A stretch of 64,000 nucleotides of DNA from Prolixibacteraceae bacterium UBA6029 (GCA_002429385.1 DIZL01000072.1:1-64000); one strand, 5' to 3'; numbered from the stretch's first letter, positions 16,896-26,706 are shown. Notes: generated from the sequence alone by a model not told the origin. Translations and numbers: made by a program.

Positions 16896-18251
16896 ATGAA
16901 TAAAAAGACGAAAGAACTTGCTGAACTCAGTGTTCCCCGATTGATGCTCAAATTTTTTGTTCCTGCATTTATCGGAGTGTTTATTAATGCCCTGTACAAC
17001 ATTGTCGACCGTGTTTTTATCGGCCAGGGAGTAGGTTCTATGGCATTAAGCGGTGTTTCGGCAACTTTCCCCGTGATGTTGATCGTGATGGGTTTCGGGA
17101 TGCTCATCGGTATCGGGGCCGGGGTGCTGGTATCGATCAACCTGGGCAAACACAATATGAATAAGGCCGAAAAGGTACTGGGAAGCAGCTTCCTGCTGAT
17201 GTTGCTGGTTTCGGTACTGATTACCGTCATCGGGATGTCGATCAAAGGACCCATGCTCCGGTTATTTGGCGCCACCGCCGAAACCAGCAGATACGCCAAT
17301 GATTACCTGAACATTATCCTTGCCGGAACCGTATTCCAGGTGGTCGGTTTTTCGCTCAACAACATCATCCGTGCCGAAGGAAACGCGCGCATCGCCATGT
17401 TATCCATGATCATAAGCGCCGGCACAAATATGATTCTCAACCCGATCTTTATTTTCGGCTTCGGGTGGGGCGTAAAAGGCTCTGCTTTAGCCACTGTAAT
17501 CTCGATGATCGTGCTAACTATTTGGGTTTTGGCTCATTTCAGGGGAACAAACTCAGTCGTCAAACTTAAGCTTGAAAACATCAGGTTCGACCGTAAGATT
17601 CTCCTGGAGATCCTGGCTATCGGGATGGCGCCCTTCGTCATGCAAATTGCCAACAGCTTCGTTCAGGGCCTGATCAATACCAAACTCATCGCCTTTGGCG
17701 GTGATCTGGCCGTTGGTGCAATGGGCATCGTAAACAGTGTAGCCACCATGATCGTCATGGCCATAGTAGCGATAAACATGGCCTCCCAACCCATCATCAG
17801 CTTTAATTATGGCGCCAATTCATATGGAAGGGTGAAAGACACGCTGCGGATATCCATTATTTCCGCTACTGTAATTGCCCTGCTTTCATTTCTACTAGTT
17901 GAAACTTTACCAGAATCCATCGTAAGTCTTTTCAATTCTACGGACAAGGGTTTGATGGGTTTTGGCCGTGAAGGACTTCAAATGGCCCTGATGGCCCTGC
18001 CGCTTGTGGGATTTCAGGTGGTTGCAGGAAATTTCTTCCAGTCAATGGGAAAAGCCAGAATTGCCGTATTGCTCACCCTGCTTCGCCAGGTGATTATTCT
18101 GATCCCGTTATTATTCATTCTTCCCGATTACCTGGGCCTTCATGGCATTTGGCTGGCCATGCCGATTTCCGACAGTTGTTCAGCCATCATTGTAGTGTTT
18201 TTCCTGATCAACCAATGGAAAAAACTCACCCGGCTTTCCTCATCCTTTTGA
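16896..18251 (+). CDS. MATE family efflux transporter
   Basis: This 451-residue inner-membrane protein has about twelve transmembrane segments in two related halves. Family features include FIGVFINALYNIVDRVFIGQGVG at the start of the first half, GAGVLVSINLG, and in the second half MASQPIISFNYGANSYGRVK, which mirrors the first. MATE proteins export cationic drugs or metabolites using Na+ or H+ gradients. The substrate cannot be predicted. It stands alone, followed by a 500-base spacer with an 11-bp repeat array. Confidence 0.93.
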   Translation: MNKKTKELAELSVPRLMLKFFVPAFIGVFINALYNIVDRVFIGQGVGSMALSGVSATFPVMLIVMGFGMLIGIGAGVLVSINLGKHNMNKAEKVLGSSFLLMLLVSVLITVIGMSIKGPMLRLFGATAETSRYANDYLNIILAGTVFQVVGFSLNNIIRAEGNARIAMLSMIISAGTNMILNPIFIFGFGWGVKGSALATVISMIVLTIWVLAHFRGTNSVVKLKLENIRFDRKILLEILAIGMAPFVMQIANSFVQGLINTKLIAFGGDLAVGAMGIVNSVATMIVMAIVAINMASQPIISFNYGANSYGRVKDTLRISIISATVIALLSFLLVETLPESIVSLFNSTDKGLMGFGREGLQMALMALPLVGFQVVAGNFFQSMGKARIAVLLTLLRQVIILIPLLFILPDYLGLHGIWLAMPISDSCSAIIVVFFLINQWKKLTRLSSSF

Positions 18252-18339
18252 ACCTGAATAAGCTAAAGAGTAAAACCAAAACTCCTGTTTAAAGGACCGG
18301 GATTCCCTGTGAAACGGTTGGGTTCAACCTGTCACATTG

Positions 18340-18449
18340 TGTGTACCTTATGTGTACCTCCTGTGTACCTTGTGTGTACCTTGTGTGTTCATGAACACAT
18401 AAGGTACACTTATTCTACTCTTATTCTATACTCATTCTACACTCAAATA
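18340..18449. repeat. Palindromic array of 11-bp units (array B)
   Basis: Ten consecutive 11-base units: four of the type TGTGTACCTTG, then TGTGTTCATGA, ACACATAAGGT, ACACTTATTCT, ACTCTTATTCT, ATACTCATTCT and ACACTCAAATA. The centre (18384-18399, TGTGTTCATGAACACA) is a perfect palindrome that extends outward to about 36 bases with one mismatched pair. The sequence is unrelated to arrays A and C but has the same period. It lies in the 500-base spacer between the MATE gene and the MtaA-like gene; nothing else is recognisable there apart from a promoter at 18693. Confidence 0.88.
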
Positions 18450-18692
18450 CAAGCGTTGATAGCGCCCTGATACTGGGGAAACACTTCTAAAAGAGGAGTG
18501 GAAAAACATGTGGAAAAATAGTCTTGCCGTTATATACTTATGCTAAAAAGTAGTTGCAATTCTATGGCCTGAATTTTAAAGAAAGGGAAGTCAACTTTAT
18601 CCTGCTACGATAAGATTCGGTTGAAGATCAATATTTCAGGCCCGGGTACTGAAACTACACGAAATTCATATCAGTTAATAAAGGAAATCTTG

Positions 18693-18700
18693 TATTTTTG
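18693..18700 (+). promoter_or_regulatory. -7 element (TATTTTTG) of the MtaA-like gene
   Basis: TATTTTTG lies 50 bases before the ATG at 18751 and 30 before an upstream TTG. Confidence 0.55.
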
Positions 18701-18750
18701 CTGAGAACCGATCTCCGAAAGATCAATTATTGACTAAACTCCTGGCCGCC

Positions 18751-19746
18751 ATGAATAAGAAACAGCTTTTTGATGCCTTCCTTGAAGGGAAAAAGATTGA
18801 CCGGACCTTATTTCGACCTATCCTGATGCACTTTGCCGCGCGGTTCACGGGAAATACCTACGGTGAATTTGCGTCAGACCACAACGTGCTGGTCAACAGC
18901 AACATCAAAACCATGGAGCATTTTGATTACGATATGGTTAGCCTGATCTCAGATCCATACCGCGAAACTTCGGCATTCGGTGCGCCAATTACCTATATTC
19001 CTGAAGCGGTTCCGCGTTGTGAGAAGCTGATTGTAAAAACATGGGATGACATTCATAACCTGGAGCATCCGAATGTGTGCAAATGTACCCGAACACTCGA
19101 CCGCATCAAAGGGGCCGAGTTATTTCAGAAAAAATTGCAGGGAACAGTACCTGTTATCGGATGGGTTGAAGGCCCCCTGGCCGAAGCCTGCGACCTGGCA
19201 GGGGTGAGCCAGATGTTGACCCAGCTGATGATGGATCCTGACTTCTGTAATCTGTTGCTCGATAAATGTACTGAAACGGCCAAGGATTTCGCAAAAGCGC
19301 AAATCGAAGCCGGGTGTGATGTGATTGGTATCGGCGATGCCATTTGTTCCCAAATTGATCCATTTACCTATGATACGTTTGTGAAGGAACGTCACCGCGA
19401 GCTGATTGCCTTCATTCATTCCTGCGGAGCGCGCACCAAACTGCACATTTGCGGCGACATTACCCACCTTTTACCTTCATTGAAGGAAGTAGGTACCGAC
19501 ATCCTCGATCTGGATTACGATGTCGACATTTCGCATGCACGATCGGTTATGGGCGAAAAAATGATTTTAATGGGGAATATAAGTCCAATGGTAGTTCAGA
19601 ATTCTACTGCGGAAGAAGTCGAACGCTTATCGCGTGAACTTGTGGAGAAATACAGCAATGAACGGTTTATCCTGTCTGCCGGTTGCGAAATCACCATTGG
19701 CACCTCGCATGCAAACCTGATGGCCATGCGCAAAGGAAGTCTTTGA
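18751..19746 (+). CDS. Uroporphyrinogen decarboxylase family protein, MtaA/CmuA-type corrinoid methyltransferase
   Basis: This 331-residue TIM-barrel protein belongs to the uroporphyrinogen decarboxylase superfamily but to the methyltransferase branch: it has a zinc-site H-x-C (KLHICGD, near residue 228) and a later cysteine in LSAGCEITIGTSHANL, the pattern of MtaA/MtbA enzymes that move methyl groups between a corrinoid protein and a thiol. True HemE has a different N-terminal arginine-rich substrate loop. The ATG at 18751 is preferred over an in-frame TTG at 18730. No corrinoid protein is adjacent. The RACo-type activator at 3327 could serve the same pathway. Confidence 0.85.
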   Translation: MNKKQLFDAFLEGKKIDRTLFRPILMHFAARFTGNTYGEFASDHNVLVNSNIKTMEHFDYDMVSLISDPYRETSAFGAPITYIPEAVPRCEKLIVKTWDDIHNLEHPNVCKCTRTLDRIKGAELFQKKLQGTVPVIGWVEGPLAEACDLAGVSQMLTQLMMDPDFCNLLLDKCTETAKDFAKAQIEAGCDVIGIGDAICSQIDPFTYDTFVKERHRELIAFIHSCGARTKLHICGDITHLLPSLKEVGTDILDLDYDVDISHARSVMGEKMILMGNISPMVVQNSTAEEVERLSRELVEKYSNERFILSAGCEITIGTSHANLMAMRKGSL

Positions 19747-19826
19747 TTCAGCCATTAAATCCTATATAAACGACAACTGTCACTCAATTCCTCTTGCCTT
19801 CATAGAAAGAGCGGTGGTGGTTATTC

Positions 19827-20840
19827 CTATTTATTGCCTAATCTCTTTACAATTCTATCGAAATCCGATTCAATGGGTTGTATTTTATTGTATTCAGAAT
19901 ACTCTCGCAATGCTTTCTCGTCTGCTTCTTTCTTTGAAATATTCCCCGTCCCCTTTAACACCCCAAATTTATTGAAATTCAGAAAGCTATCAACATTTAT
20001 GATCATATCATTCATTGTCAGGGTATTTTCATTCTCAATCACATTCTCGATATAATCAAAGAAACCAGTAATGGTTCGTTCCAGCTTCTTGATTTCCTTT
20101 TCGGAGAGGTAATTTTTTGCAACGATTACATCTGAAGGCAAAATACGACCAGCAGGAGCATTCTTCCATGTTGACATGCCCATAAATGGTTTTGAATGTT
20201 CTGCTTTTTCAAATATCAGTTCTGCAGCGGTATGTTTTGTAATGGCGTAGTGGAATTTGTTTTGAACTGTTGCGTAGAAATTATGAGTGATTTCAGAATT
20301 TGGATCATAATCGATACTACACTCTGCAAAAATATCGGTAATCTGTTGGTATATTCTTCGTTCGCTGGTTCTGATTGAACGTACCCGTTCGAGTAGTTCC
20401 CGAAAATAATCCTTTCCAAACGCCTTGTCGCCTTGCTTTAAACGGGCATCATTCATCGCAAAGCCCTTGATAATGTATTCTTTCAAGACTTGTGTTGCCC
20501 AAATCCTAAACTGAGTAGCTTTGGTTGAATTTACCCGATAACCAACCGAAATGATGGCATCGAGATTGTAATATTCAACCTTTCGTTTCACTTGCCTGCC
20601 ACCTTCATTTTGAACTGTTTCCAAAATGGAAATAGTTGCCTCTTTTACCAATTCGCCAGAATCGTAAATATTATACAAATGCTTGCTGATGGCCGGAACT
20701 TCAACACCTAACAGTATGGCAATCGCTTTTTGGGTGAGCCAAAGTGTTTCATCCTGAATAAACACCTCAAGTTTTACCTCTCCATTGGGAGTGGTATATA
20801 ATACAAAGTTTTTGGTTGACTGCAAGTCGTTATCAATCAT
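19827..20840 (-). CDS. RhuM family protein
   Basis: This 337-residue protein matches the RhuM (virulence protein) family: N-terminal EVKLEVFIQDETLWLTQKAIAILL followed by VEVPAISKHLYNIYDSGEL, which looks like a DNA-binding helix-turn-helix, then a conserved core with YYNLDAIISVGYRVNS and FRIWATQVLKEYIIKGFAMNDARL. The biochemical role is not established; members are common on pathogenicity and defence islands and near restriction systems. Here it is a single gene between core metabolic genes. Confidence 0.85.
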   Translation of the reverse strand: MIDNDLQSTKNFVLYTTPNGEVKLEVFIQDETLWLTQKAIAILLGVEVPAISKHLYNIYDSGELVKEATISILETVQNEGGRQVKRKVEYYNLDAIISVGYRVNSTKATQFRIWATQVLKEYIIKGFAMNDARLKQGDKAFGKDYFRELLERVRSIRTSERRIYQQITDIFAECSIDYDPNSEITHNFYATVQNKFHYAITKHTAAELIFEKAEHSKPFMGMSTWKNAPAGRILPSDVIVAKNYLSEKEIKKLERTITGFFDYIENVIENENTLTMNDMIINVDSFLNFNKFGVLKGTGNISKKEADEKALREYSEYNKIQPIESDFDRIVKRLGNK

Positions 20841-21196
20841 GATATTAAATTAATTGTCAGGTTTAAAGGATGCGTCATTAACACAAAACTAATAAACCAT
20901 CGGTTCAATTATTGCTCAAGAAAGAGCCGTGTAATGATGATGGTATATTCTTCAAAAGTAAAGCAAAATACGCAAAGAATGTGCATGATAAAACCATTCA
21001 TTCTTTAAACTATGAGCATGTATCTAAATTTTATAGGTCCAAATTCTGACACTTAAGCTTCTGCTAAATATAAAAACTCTTCCCCGAAATACCTAGATTT
21101 CAGAGAAGAGTTTTCATAAAAACATCAACTTTTAAGCAGTTGGTTTTATAAGCGTTAAAAACGGATGAATTTATCCTAAGTAATTATTCAGTCCTG
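20841..21196. other. Intergenic spacer without recognised gene
   Basis: This 356-base spacer between RhuM and the dienelactone hydrolase gene contains only the terminator hairpin at 21073-21114. I see no other gene or clear element. Confidence 0.6.
21073..21114 (-). terminator. Intrinsic terminator of the dienelactone hydrolase gene
   Basis: AAAACTCTTC (21073-21082) pairs with GAAGAGTTTT (21105-21114), with an additional inner GAAA/TTTC pair. The minus-strand product ends in a T run. Confidence 0.75.
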
Positions 21197-21940
21197 CTAT
21201 TTCAATACTTCCGACAAAAATAGAAGGGTATGGTTCCAGGCGCGTTTGGCCATTACTTCGTTGTATTCCTGGGAGGTCGGATTGGTAAATGTATGTCCGC
21301 AATTGGCGTAGGTGATGATTTGCCAGTCAGCTTTACCATCCTTCATTTCCTGAACCAGTTGGTCGTAAATCTCTTTGGTTACGCCTTTATCTTCTGCCGG
21401 ATTTTCAACCAGGACTTTTGTTTTAATAGGTACATTAGATCGTTCAGAAGCTTTGCCCAGGCCGCCGTGGATGGAAACAACACCGGCAACATCAAACCCT
21501 GCACGTGCGGTTTCCAGAGCACCTGTTCCGCCAAAACAATAGCCAATCACAGCAATTTTGCTACTTTGTGCCCCGGCAGCTTTCAGTTGCGCCAGCGCCA
21601 GTGAAATGCGTTTCTGGTAAAGCTGGTAATCGGTTTTAAACTGTGTTGCAATTTTTGCAGCACTGCCAAAATCTGTAGGAATATTTCCTTTTCCATAGAT
21701 ATCGGCAACAAAAACAACATAGCCCTCTTTTTCGAGCTGAAGCGCTGCAGCCTTGGCTTCATCATCTATTCCCATCCAGGCCGGAAGAATTAATACCCCT
21801 GGTAAGTTTTTACCTGCATTAGAGGTAACCAGTCCATTGAGTTCCTGAGCGCCGTCGGCATATTTTATAGCCTTCAAGGATTGTGCTGTAAGTGATTGAA
21901 TAAGTCCCATAAAAAGCGAAAGAATTATTAGTTTTCTCAT
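21197..21940 (-). CDS. Secreted dienelactone hydrolase family protein
   Basis: This 247-residue alpha/beta hydrolase carries a signal peptide (MRKLIILSLFMGLIQSLTAQ), so it is exported to the periplasm. The nucleophile elbow is a cysteine, IAVIGYCFGGTGAL (residues about 128-141), as in dienelactone hydrolases, with the catalytic aspartate in the AEDKG region and the histidine in ANCGHTF. Substrate unknown. It has its own terminator. Confidence 0.9.
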   Translation of the reverse strand: MRKLIILSLFMGLIQSLTAQSLKAIKYADGAQELNGLVTSNAGKNLPGVLILPAWMGIDDEAKAAALQLEKEGYVVFVADIYGKGNIPTDFGSAAKIATQFKTDYQLYQKRISLALAQLKAAGAQSSKIAVIGYCFGGTGALETARAGFDVAGVVSIHGGLGKASERSNVPIKTKVLVENPAEDKGVTKEIYDQLVQEMKDGKADWQIITYANCGHTFTNPTSQEYNEVMAKRAWNHTLLFLSEVLK

Positions 21941-22166
21941 CGTGATTCAATTTTAATGTTTACCAGAATACTTTATTCCCTGAAACCAACGACGAAGAAC
22001 TTTGTTTACGCTTGCCCTAAATGTTTTCTTTTAAAACAAGTCAGGGCTTCACTTTGAAGTGATAATCTGACTAACTCCAACAGAAGTAAATTGAATTTAT
22101 TCTGCTTCAAACCCGGTAATCACTTTCCTATTTCCTGTTTCCTTGTTTCCTTGTTTCCTTGTTTTT

Positions 22167-24578
22167 TTACTGCATATCAATACTGGTCTTCCCCTTCAAC
22201 TGAATGGTTTTCCCTTTCCAACCGAAAGTCCCCGTCAATCCTTCAGGAAGAATCACCTCACCCTGTATACCTTCTGTTCCTGATCGCTTCAGGTCAAAAA
22301 CTATCATCCCTGAAGGGTGTGGCATCCGACCTTTGATGAATTTCAGATCTCCAAAAGCGGGTTCCATGCGTATCGTTTTAAATCCGGGTGAGGCTGGCCT
22401 TATTCCTGCTACTGTAGCCAGGAAATCGTAATTCGGACTGGCACTCCAGGCATGGCAATCGGATCTTGTCGGATCTTGTTTCTCGGCAAAGGTACTTAAT
22501 CCGCTTTTCAGCATTTCCTTCCAGGGATTCAGGGTGACCAGGTAACTGTCGGCCAGACCTGTTTTCTTCAGGGCCTGGGTCAGATAAAAACGAAAATACA
22601 AGGTAGGCTGAATCAGTTTAGGATCGTTCATAATCCGTGAGATCATTGCTTTCTGCTCACTCTCAGGAATCGTATTGGTCAGCACACCAAATATCTGAGC
22701 ATGCATGCTGAATTCTGTCTTGTCGGGAGTATCTGTAAGGTAATTCCGTGATGAGTCCCAGCATCGCTGATAGACCGATTTAGTAAGGTATTGCTCTAGT
22801 TGTTTGTATTTTTCAGCCTGAACAGGATGATCAAAATAGTTATTCAGCTCTGCAGCACGGTGGACAGCATACGCCAGCTGCATGGTTAATATGGATGATT
22901 GTCCATCATCACGACCTCCCGGAGGAACTCCTCCTATACGGTTTTTTGGAATCCACGGCCATTCATCAGCCCAGTCCACAAAGTTCCAGTATTCTACTTT
23001 TCCCAGGAGCCCGGTCTTTGGATCAATCCTGCTGATGAACCAATTCAGTACCTGATCAATTCCCGGCAGGAAACTCTGAACAAATTCAGGGTCGTCACGC
23101 AAAGTCCAGTAATCATGAACCATATCCACCCAATAGAGAGAGAAAGGCGGAATAACCTGTGGACCTGATGAGGGATAGCGGCTCTGGGTGAGGCCTTCGT
23201 AAAAACGCGATTCATTGTAATCCATCAGTGCATTGCGCACCAGACGATCGTCGCCCGAAACATACATCGAAATCAGGGCCTGTATCCTTGTGTCCCCTAC
23301 ATACTGCAGCTGCTCGTAATACGGACAATCGTAATAGGTCTCATTGGCACAAAGCCGTGCTGTGTGCCAACCAGTATTCCAGATCTGTTTAAGTTCAGCC
23401 TGGTCCGTATCAAACGATGCCTTTTCCTGAAGCGGATAGGCTGTGAATTCACTCTTAAAATCGTCAAGTACAAGCGATTCGCCTTTGGTTTCTATTTCAA
23501 GCTGAAGATATCGCCAGGTGCGAAACCACAAAGTACGAAACAACCGGTTAGAACCACCATCGGGTAAAAACAGATCGGCATAACCCTTTATTTGCTTGCC
23601 TTCAATATCGCTTCGGTTACCTTTGCTGCCTTTTGCATCAAATAACGATTCGGAATAGATCAGTTTAACCCGGCTTCCCTTCCCTTTCGAAACCAGTAAT
23701 TCAGGATATCCTGTGGTAAGGTTTCCCTGGTCAAATAGAATAGTGATCTTCTGGTTTGCCGGAATCTTCCACTTCACTTTTCCCTGAAGGAAACCTTCAG
23801 GAACTTTTATCCCTGAAGTACGCCTGATTGTAGGGAAACGCTGTTCCTTTTGTTCCATTAGCGGAATGCGCCTTGGAGTCAATACCCAGTTGATGTCGGT
23901 TCCCACGCCGCGGGGATGACCCACATCCATCATTCTTGCCTTGCTCCACTTTTGATCGTTATAAGCTTCTGTCTCCCAGTTCCAGGGATAAAGTGAGGCA
24001 TCGATCCGATCGCCGGGACCAACGACTATAAATTCTCCGAGCAACTCCTTTGCATCAGCCGATGTAGATTGATAGGCCTTATTTTTAATCACCTTCCAAC
24101 TGTTGTCAGTATTCACAATTTGTTCAGCCGCCGAGTTTCCCTGGACAATCAGTGCCGTCTTGAGTGAAAACTGAGCCCACGGCTTTTCATCTGCAAAGTT
24201 CCAGACTATTGCAGCAAGCGTGTTATTACCTATTTTCAGGTACTGGGATATGTCGATGCTTTCATAAAACCAGTGTGCCAGATCACCACGTGCCGGGCCG
24301 AAACAAACAGCCTTTCCATTGACAAAAAGCCTGTAACGGTTATCTGCCGATATATGGATGATAAACTCTTTAGGCACTGAGGAGAGTTCAAAGCTTTTGC
24401 GAAAATGAAACACTCCGTAATCGACTGCCGACTCTGTTGGATGGTTAATCCACTGTGCCTTCCAGTGATTATTGAGGATTTCGGGATTGATCTTATCCGC
24501 AGAAACAAGCACTGAAGGCTGCGCGGCAACCGAAAAGGCCAGAAGAATGAATAATATACCCGGTAAAAATGATCGCAT
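22167..24578 (-). CDS. Secreted alpha-L-rhamnosidase-like six-hairpin glycosidase (GH78)
   Basis: The product, 803 residues from the ATG at 24578, has a signal peptide (MRSFLPGILFILLAFSVAAQ). That is the reason for rejecting an upstream in-frame start at 24686. An N-terminal beta-sandwich region with RYRLFVNGKAVCFGPARGD is typical of GH78, followed by the (alpha/alpha)6 barrel with NETYYDCPYYEQLQYVGDTR, which contains acidic catalytic candidates, and the DCHAWSASPNYDFLATVAGI segment before the C-terminal beta domain. The enzyme would remove rhamnose from plant or microbial glycans in the periplasm or on the surface. It is not part of a SusCD locus. Confidence 0.88.
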   Translation of the reverse strand: MRSFLPGILFILLAFSVAAQPSVLVSADKINPEILNNHWKAQWINHPTESAVDYGVFHFRKSFELSSVPKEFIIHISADNRYRLFVNGKAVCFGPARGDLAHWFYESIDISQYLKIGNNTLAAIVWNFADEKPWAQFSLKTALIVQGNSAAEQIVNTDNSWKVIKNKAYQSTSADAKELLGEFIVVGPGDRIDASLYPWNWETEAYNDQKWSKARMMDVGHPRGVGTDINWVLTPRRIPLMEQKEQRFPTIRRTSGIKVPEGFLQGKVKWKIPANQKITILFDQGNLTTGYPELLVSKGKGSRVKLIYSESLFDAKGSKGNRSDIEGKQIKGYADLFLPDGGSNRLFRTLWFRTWRYLQLEIETKGESLVLDDFKSEFTAYPLQEKASFDTDQAELKQIWNTGWHTARLCANETYYDCPYYEQLQYVGDTRIQALISMYVSGDDRLVRNALMDYNESRFYEGLTQSRYPSSGPQVIPPFSLYWVDMVHDYWTLRDDPEFVQSFLPGIDQVLNWFISRIDPKTGLLGKVEYWNFVDWADEWPWIPKNRIGGVPPGGRDDGQSSILTMQLAYAVHRAAELNNYFDHPVQAEKYKQLEQYLTKSVYQRCWDSSRNYLTDTPDKTEFSMHAQIFGVLTNTIPESEQKAMISRIMNDPKLIQPTLYFRFYLTQALKKTGLADSYLVTLNPWKEMLKSGLSTFAEKQDPTRSDCHAWSASPNYDFLATVAGIRPASPGFKTIRMEPAFGDLKFIKGRMPHPSGMIVFDLKRSGTEGIQGEVILPEGLTGTFGWKGKTIQLKGKTSIDMQ

Positions 24579-24733
24579 GATAGGTTTTGTAAGTTTGTCG
24601 TTTACTTCAGTTCCATAGGTTGAATCTACAAAATAAAATCCATATGACAAAACAAATGGACTACTATTTTGTGCTCTGATAAACATTAAATGTACTCTTG
24701 AAATCTCAATTTGGCAACAGCGTAAAGACAGAA

Positions 24734-24770
24734 AAACCCATAAACCCTGTCGGATAGGATTTATGGGTTT
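24734..24770 (-). terminator. Intrinsic terminator after the Hpt gene
   Basis: AAACCCATAAA (24734-24744) pairs perfectly with TTTATGGGTTT (24760-24770). It is followed by T residues on the minus strand. Confidence 0.75.
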
Positions 24771-24813
24771 TATTATTATTTGATAATGCTGTAATTACGT
24801 TTATTGCAGGCTG

Positions 24814-25167
24814 TTATAATTTAGCCATTTCTTCAGTAAGTTCTATCTTTGCCTGGGCCATGATGGTTATGAATTCATCGACATAGGTTGGATAACTTTC
24901 GATGTCTTCCAGTTTCTGTGTTTTCAGTTGTAATTCTTTGAGCCGGTATCCAAGGTCATTCATTCCGAAGGTCATGACCGATGATTTGGCTTTGTGGGCC
25001 AGTTCGCCCAATTCCTTCCATTTTTTTTCAGCCAGGTTCTTTTTCAAGCCGTCGATAAACTCAGGGAATTGATCAAAAAACATTTGGATAAATTCTTTCG
25101 TTACTTCTGATTCTCCTCCGGTGATTTCCTTCAGATAATCCAAATTGGTATATCGTATTTGAGCCAT
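24814..25167 (-). CDS. Hpt-domain phosphotransfer protein
   Basis: This 117-residue helical protein is a single histidine phosphotransfer domain. The phosphorylation site is the histidine in LGELAHKAKSSVMTFG (near residue 53), with the conserved K and small residues four and seven positions later. Such proteins pass phosphate between hybrid kinases and response regulators. No kinase or regulator is adjacent, so the partners are encoded elsewhere. Confidence 0.88.
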   Translation of the reverse strand: MAQIRYTNLDYLKEITGGESEVTKEFIQMFFDQFPEFIDGLKKNLAEKKWKELGELAHKAKSSVMTFGMNDLGYRLKELQLKTQKLEDIESYPTYVDEFITIMAQAKIELTEEMAKL

Positions 25168-25330
25168 TTTTATGAATAGGTTATTGTTCGTGCAATAATA
25201 CGTAATATAAATATTTTAATCAAGAACAATTATATGGTAAAACACTCCTATATTTGAAAATACATCGAACCATTAAAACTATTATCTTCGCGGAATGATA
25301 TATTTCATGCTTTGAACAAGAGCAATCATC

Positions 25331-25338
25331 TATTTTTG
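25331..25338 (+). promoter_or_regulatory. -7 element (TATTTTTG) of gcvT
   Basis: TATTTTTG with TTTG 16 bases upstream (25311-25314) lies 28 bases before the gcvT ATG. Confidence 0.65.
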
Positions 25339-25365
25339 TTTCGTTAAAAAACCGAAAAGACAACT

Positions 25366-26454
25366 ATGCAAATTACAGCTTTAAATCAGACACATAAACA
25401 GGTGGGCGCCAAGATGGTGGAGTTTGCCGGATTTGAGATGCCTATTGAATATTCAGGAATCAAAGACGAACACATGACCGTTCGCGAAGCCGTTGGGGTG
25501 TTCGATGTTTCTCACATGGGTGAATTTTGGATCAAAGGTCCGGAAGCAATGGAACTTGTTCAGCGGGTAACTTCAAATGACATATCAAAACTAGCTCCCG
25601 GCCAGGCACAGTATTCCTGCTTTCCGAATGGAAAAGGCGGAATCGTGGACGATTTGCTGGTATATTACTACTCTCCTGAGAAATACATGCTGGTGGTTAA
25701 TGCTTCCAACATTGAAAAAGACTGGAACTGGGTTAATTCACAAAACACTAACGGCGCCATTCTTGAAAACTCATCCAACGACATCAGTCAGCTGGCCATT
25801 CAGGGACCTCTTGCAACGGTAACATTGCAGAAACTGACTGCGATCGATTTATCCGAAATCAAATATTACACCTTCGTCACAGGAGCTATCGGAGGGGTCG
25901 ACGATGTGATCATTTCAGCTACAGGTTATACTGGTTCGGGAGGTTTCGAACTCTATTTCAGGAATGAATATGCCGAACACCTATGGAAAGTCATCTTTGA
26001 AGCCGGAGCTGAATTCGGCATTAAGCCTATTGGCCTGGCAGCCCGCGATACTCTTCGTCTCGAAATGGGCTATTGCCTATACGGAAACGACATCGACGAC
26101 ACCACCTCCCCTATTGAAGCCGGTCTGGGATGGATTACCAAATTCAACGGCCATCAGTTTATTGACAAGGATTTCCTCCTCATGCAAAAGCAGGAAGGGG
26201 TTGATCGCAAACTACGAGGATTTGAGATGATTGACCGTGGTATTCCCCGCCATGATTATGAACTGACCGACCAGGACGGAAATGTAATAGGCCGTGTAAC
26301 TTCAGGAACCATGTCGCCTGTTTTGAATAAAGGCATTGGGATGGGCTACGTGAATAAAGCCTATTCGGCTATCGGTACCGAAGTGTACATCAATGTGCGC
26401 AACAAAATGCTCAAGGCCAAAATTGTTAAGTTACCGTTTATCAATCCGGTATAA
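25366..26454 (+). CDS. gcvT: Glycine cleavage system aminomethyltransferase (T protein)
   Basis: This is the T protein of the glycine cleavage system, which transfers the methylene group from the aminomethyl-lipoyl H protein to tetrahydrofolate. The 362-residue length is standard. Conserved segments include MPIEYSGIKDEHMTVREAVGVFDVSHMGE, where the folate-site aspartate lies, ATGYTGSGGFELY and ARDTLRLEMGYCLYGND. gcvH and gcvP are not in the window. The gene is followed by an intrinsic terminator and is monocistronic. Confidence 0.97.
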   Translation: MQITALNQTHKQVGAKMVEFAGFEMPIEYSGIKDEHMTVREAVGVFDVSHMGEFWIKGPEAMELVQRVTSNDISKLAPGQAQYSCFPNGKGGIVDDLLVYYYSPEKYMLVVNASNIEKDWNWVNSQNTNGAILENSSNDISQLAIQGPLATVTLQKLTAIDLSEIKYYTFVTGAIGGVDDVIISATGYTGSGGFELYFRNEYAEHLWKVIFEAGAEFGIKPIGLAARDTLRLEMGYCLYGNDIDDTTSPIEAGLGWITKFNGHQFIDKDFLLMQKQEGVDRKLRGFEMIDRGIPRHDYELTDQDGNVIGRVTSGTMSPVLNKGIGMGYVNKAYSAIGTEVYINVRNKMLKAKIVKLPFINPV

Positions 26455-26477
26455 TTACCTATTATTAAAGTAAATTG

Positions 26478-26510
26478 AAACCTGTCTGGAGTATCCCGGC
26501 AGGTTTTTTT
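26478..26510 (+). terminator. Intrinsic terminator of gcvT
   Basis: AAACCTG (26478-26484) pairs with CAGGTTT (26500-26506), followed by seven T residues. Confidence 0.85.
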
Positions 26511-26571
26511 ATTGCGTGTTACACTTATTTATTGTTTAAAGAAAGTGCCCACTCCGAAAGCTACATTTTTT

Positions 26572-26661
26572 GCCATCAAATCACCAAAGCACTAAATTGC
26601 ACCAAAATACTGCATGTATATCAAGCCTTGGTGAAATTTAGCGCCTTGGTGTTTTGGTGGC
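26572..26661. repeat. Long imperfect inverted repeat
   Basis: The 32-base arms 26572-26603 and 26630-26661 are near complements (28 of 32 or so), with the word CACCAAxGCxCTAAATT. It sits between the convergent gcvT and isochorismatase genes. Confidence 0.75.
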
Positions 26662-26706
26662 ATTTTTAGTTTTTGACTTTTCATATGGGCCACAGGAAGC
26701 GATCTT

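Noticed and set aside
22899..23567. Plus-strand frames opposite the rhamnosidase gene
   Set aside because: Antisense shadows with no family resemblance.
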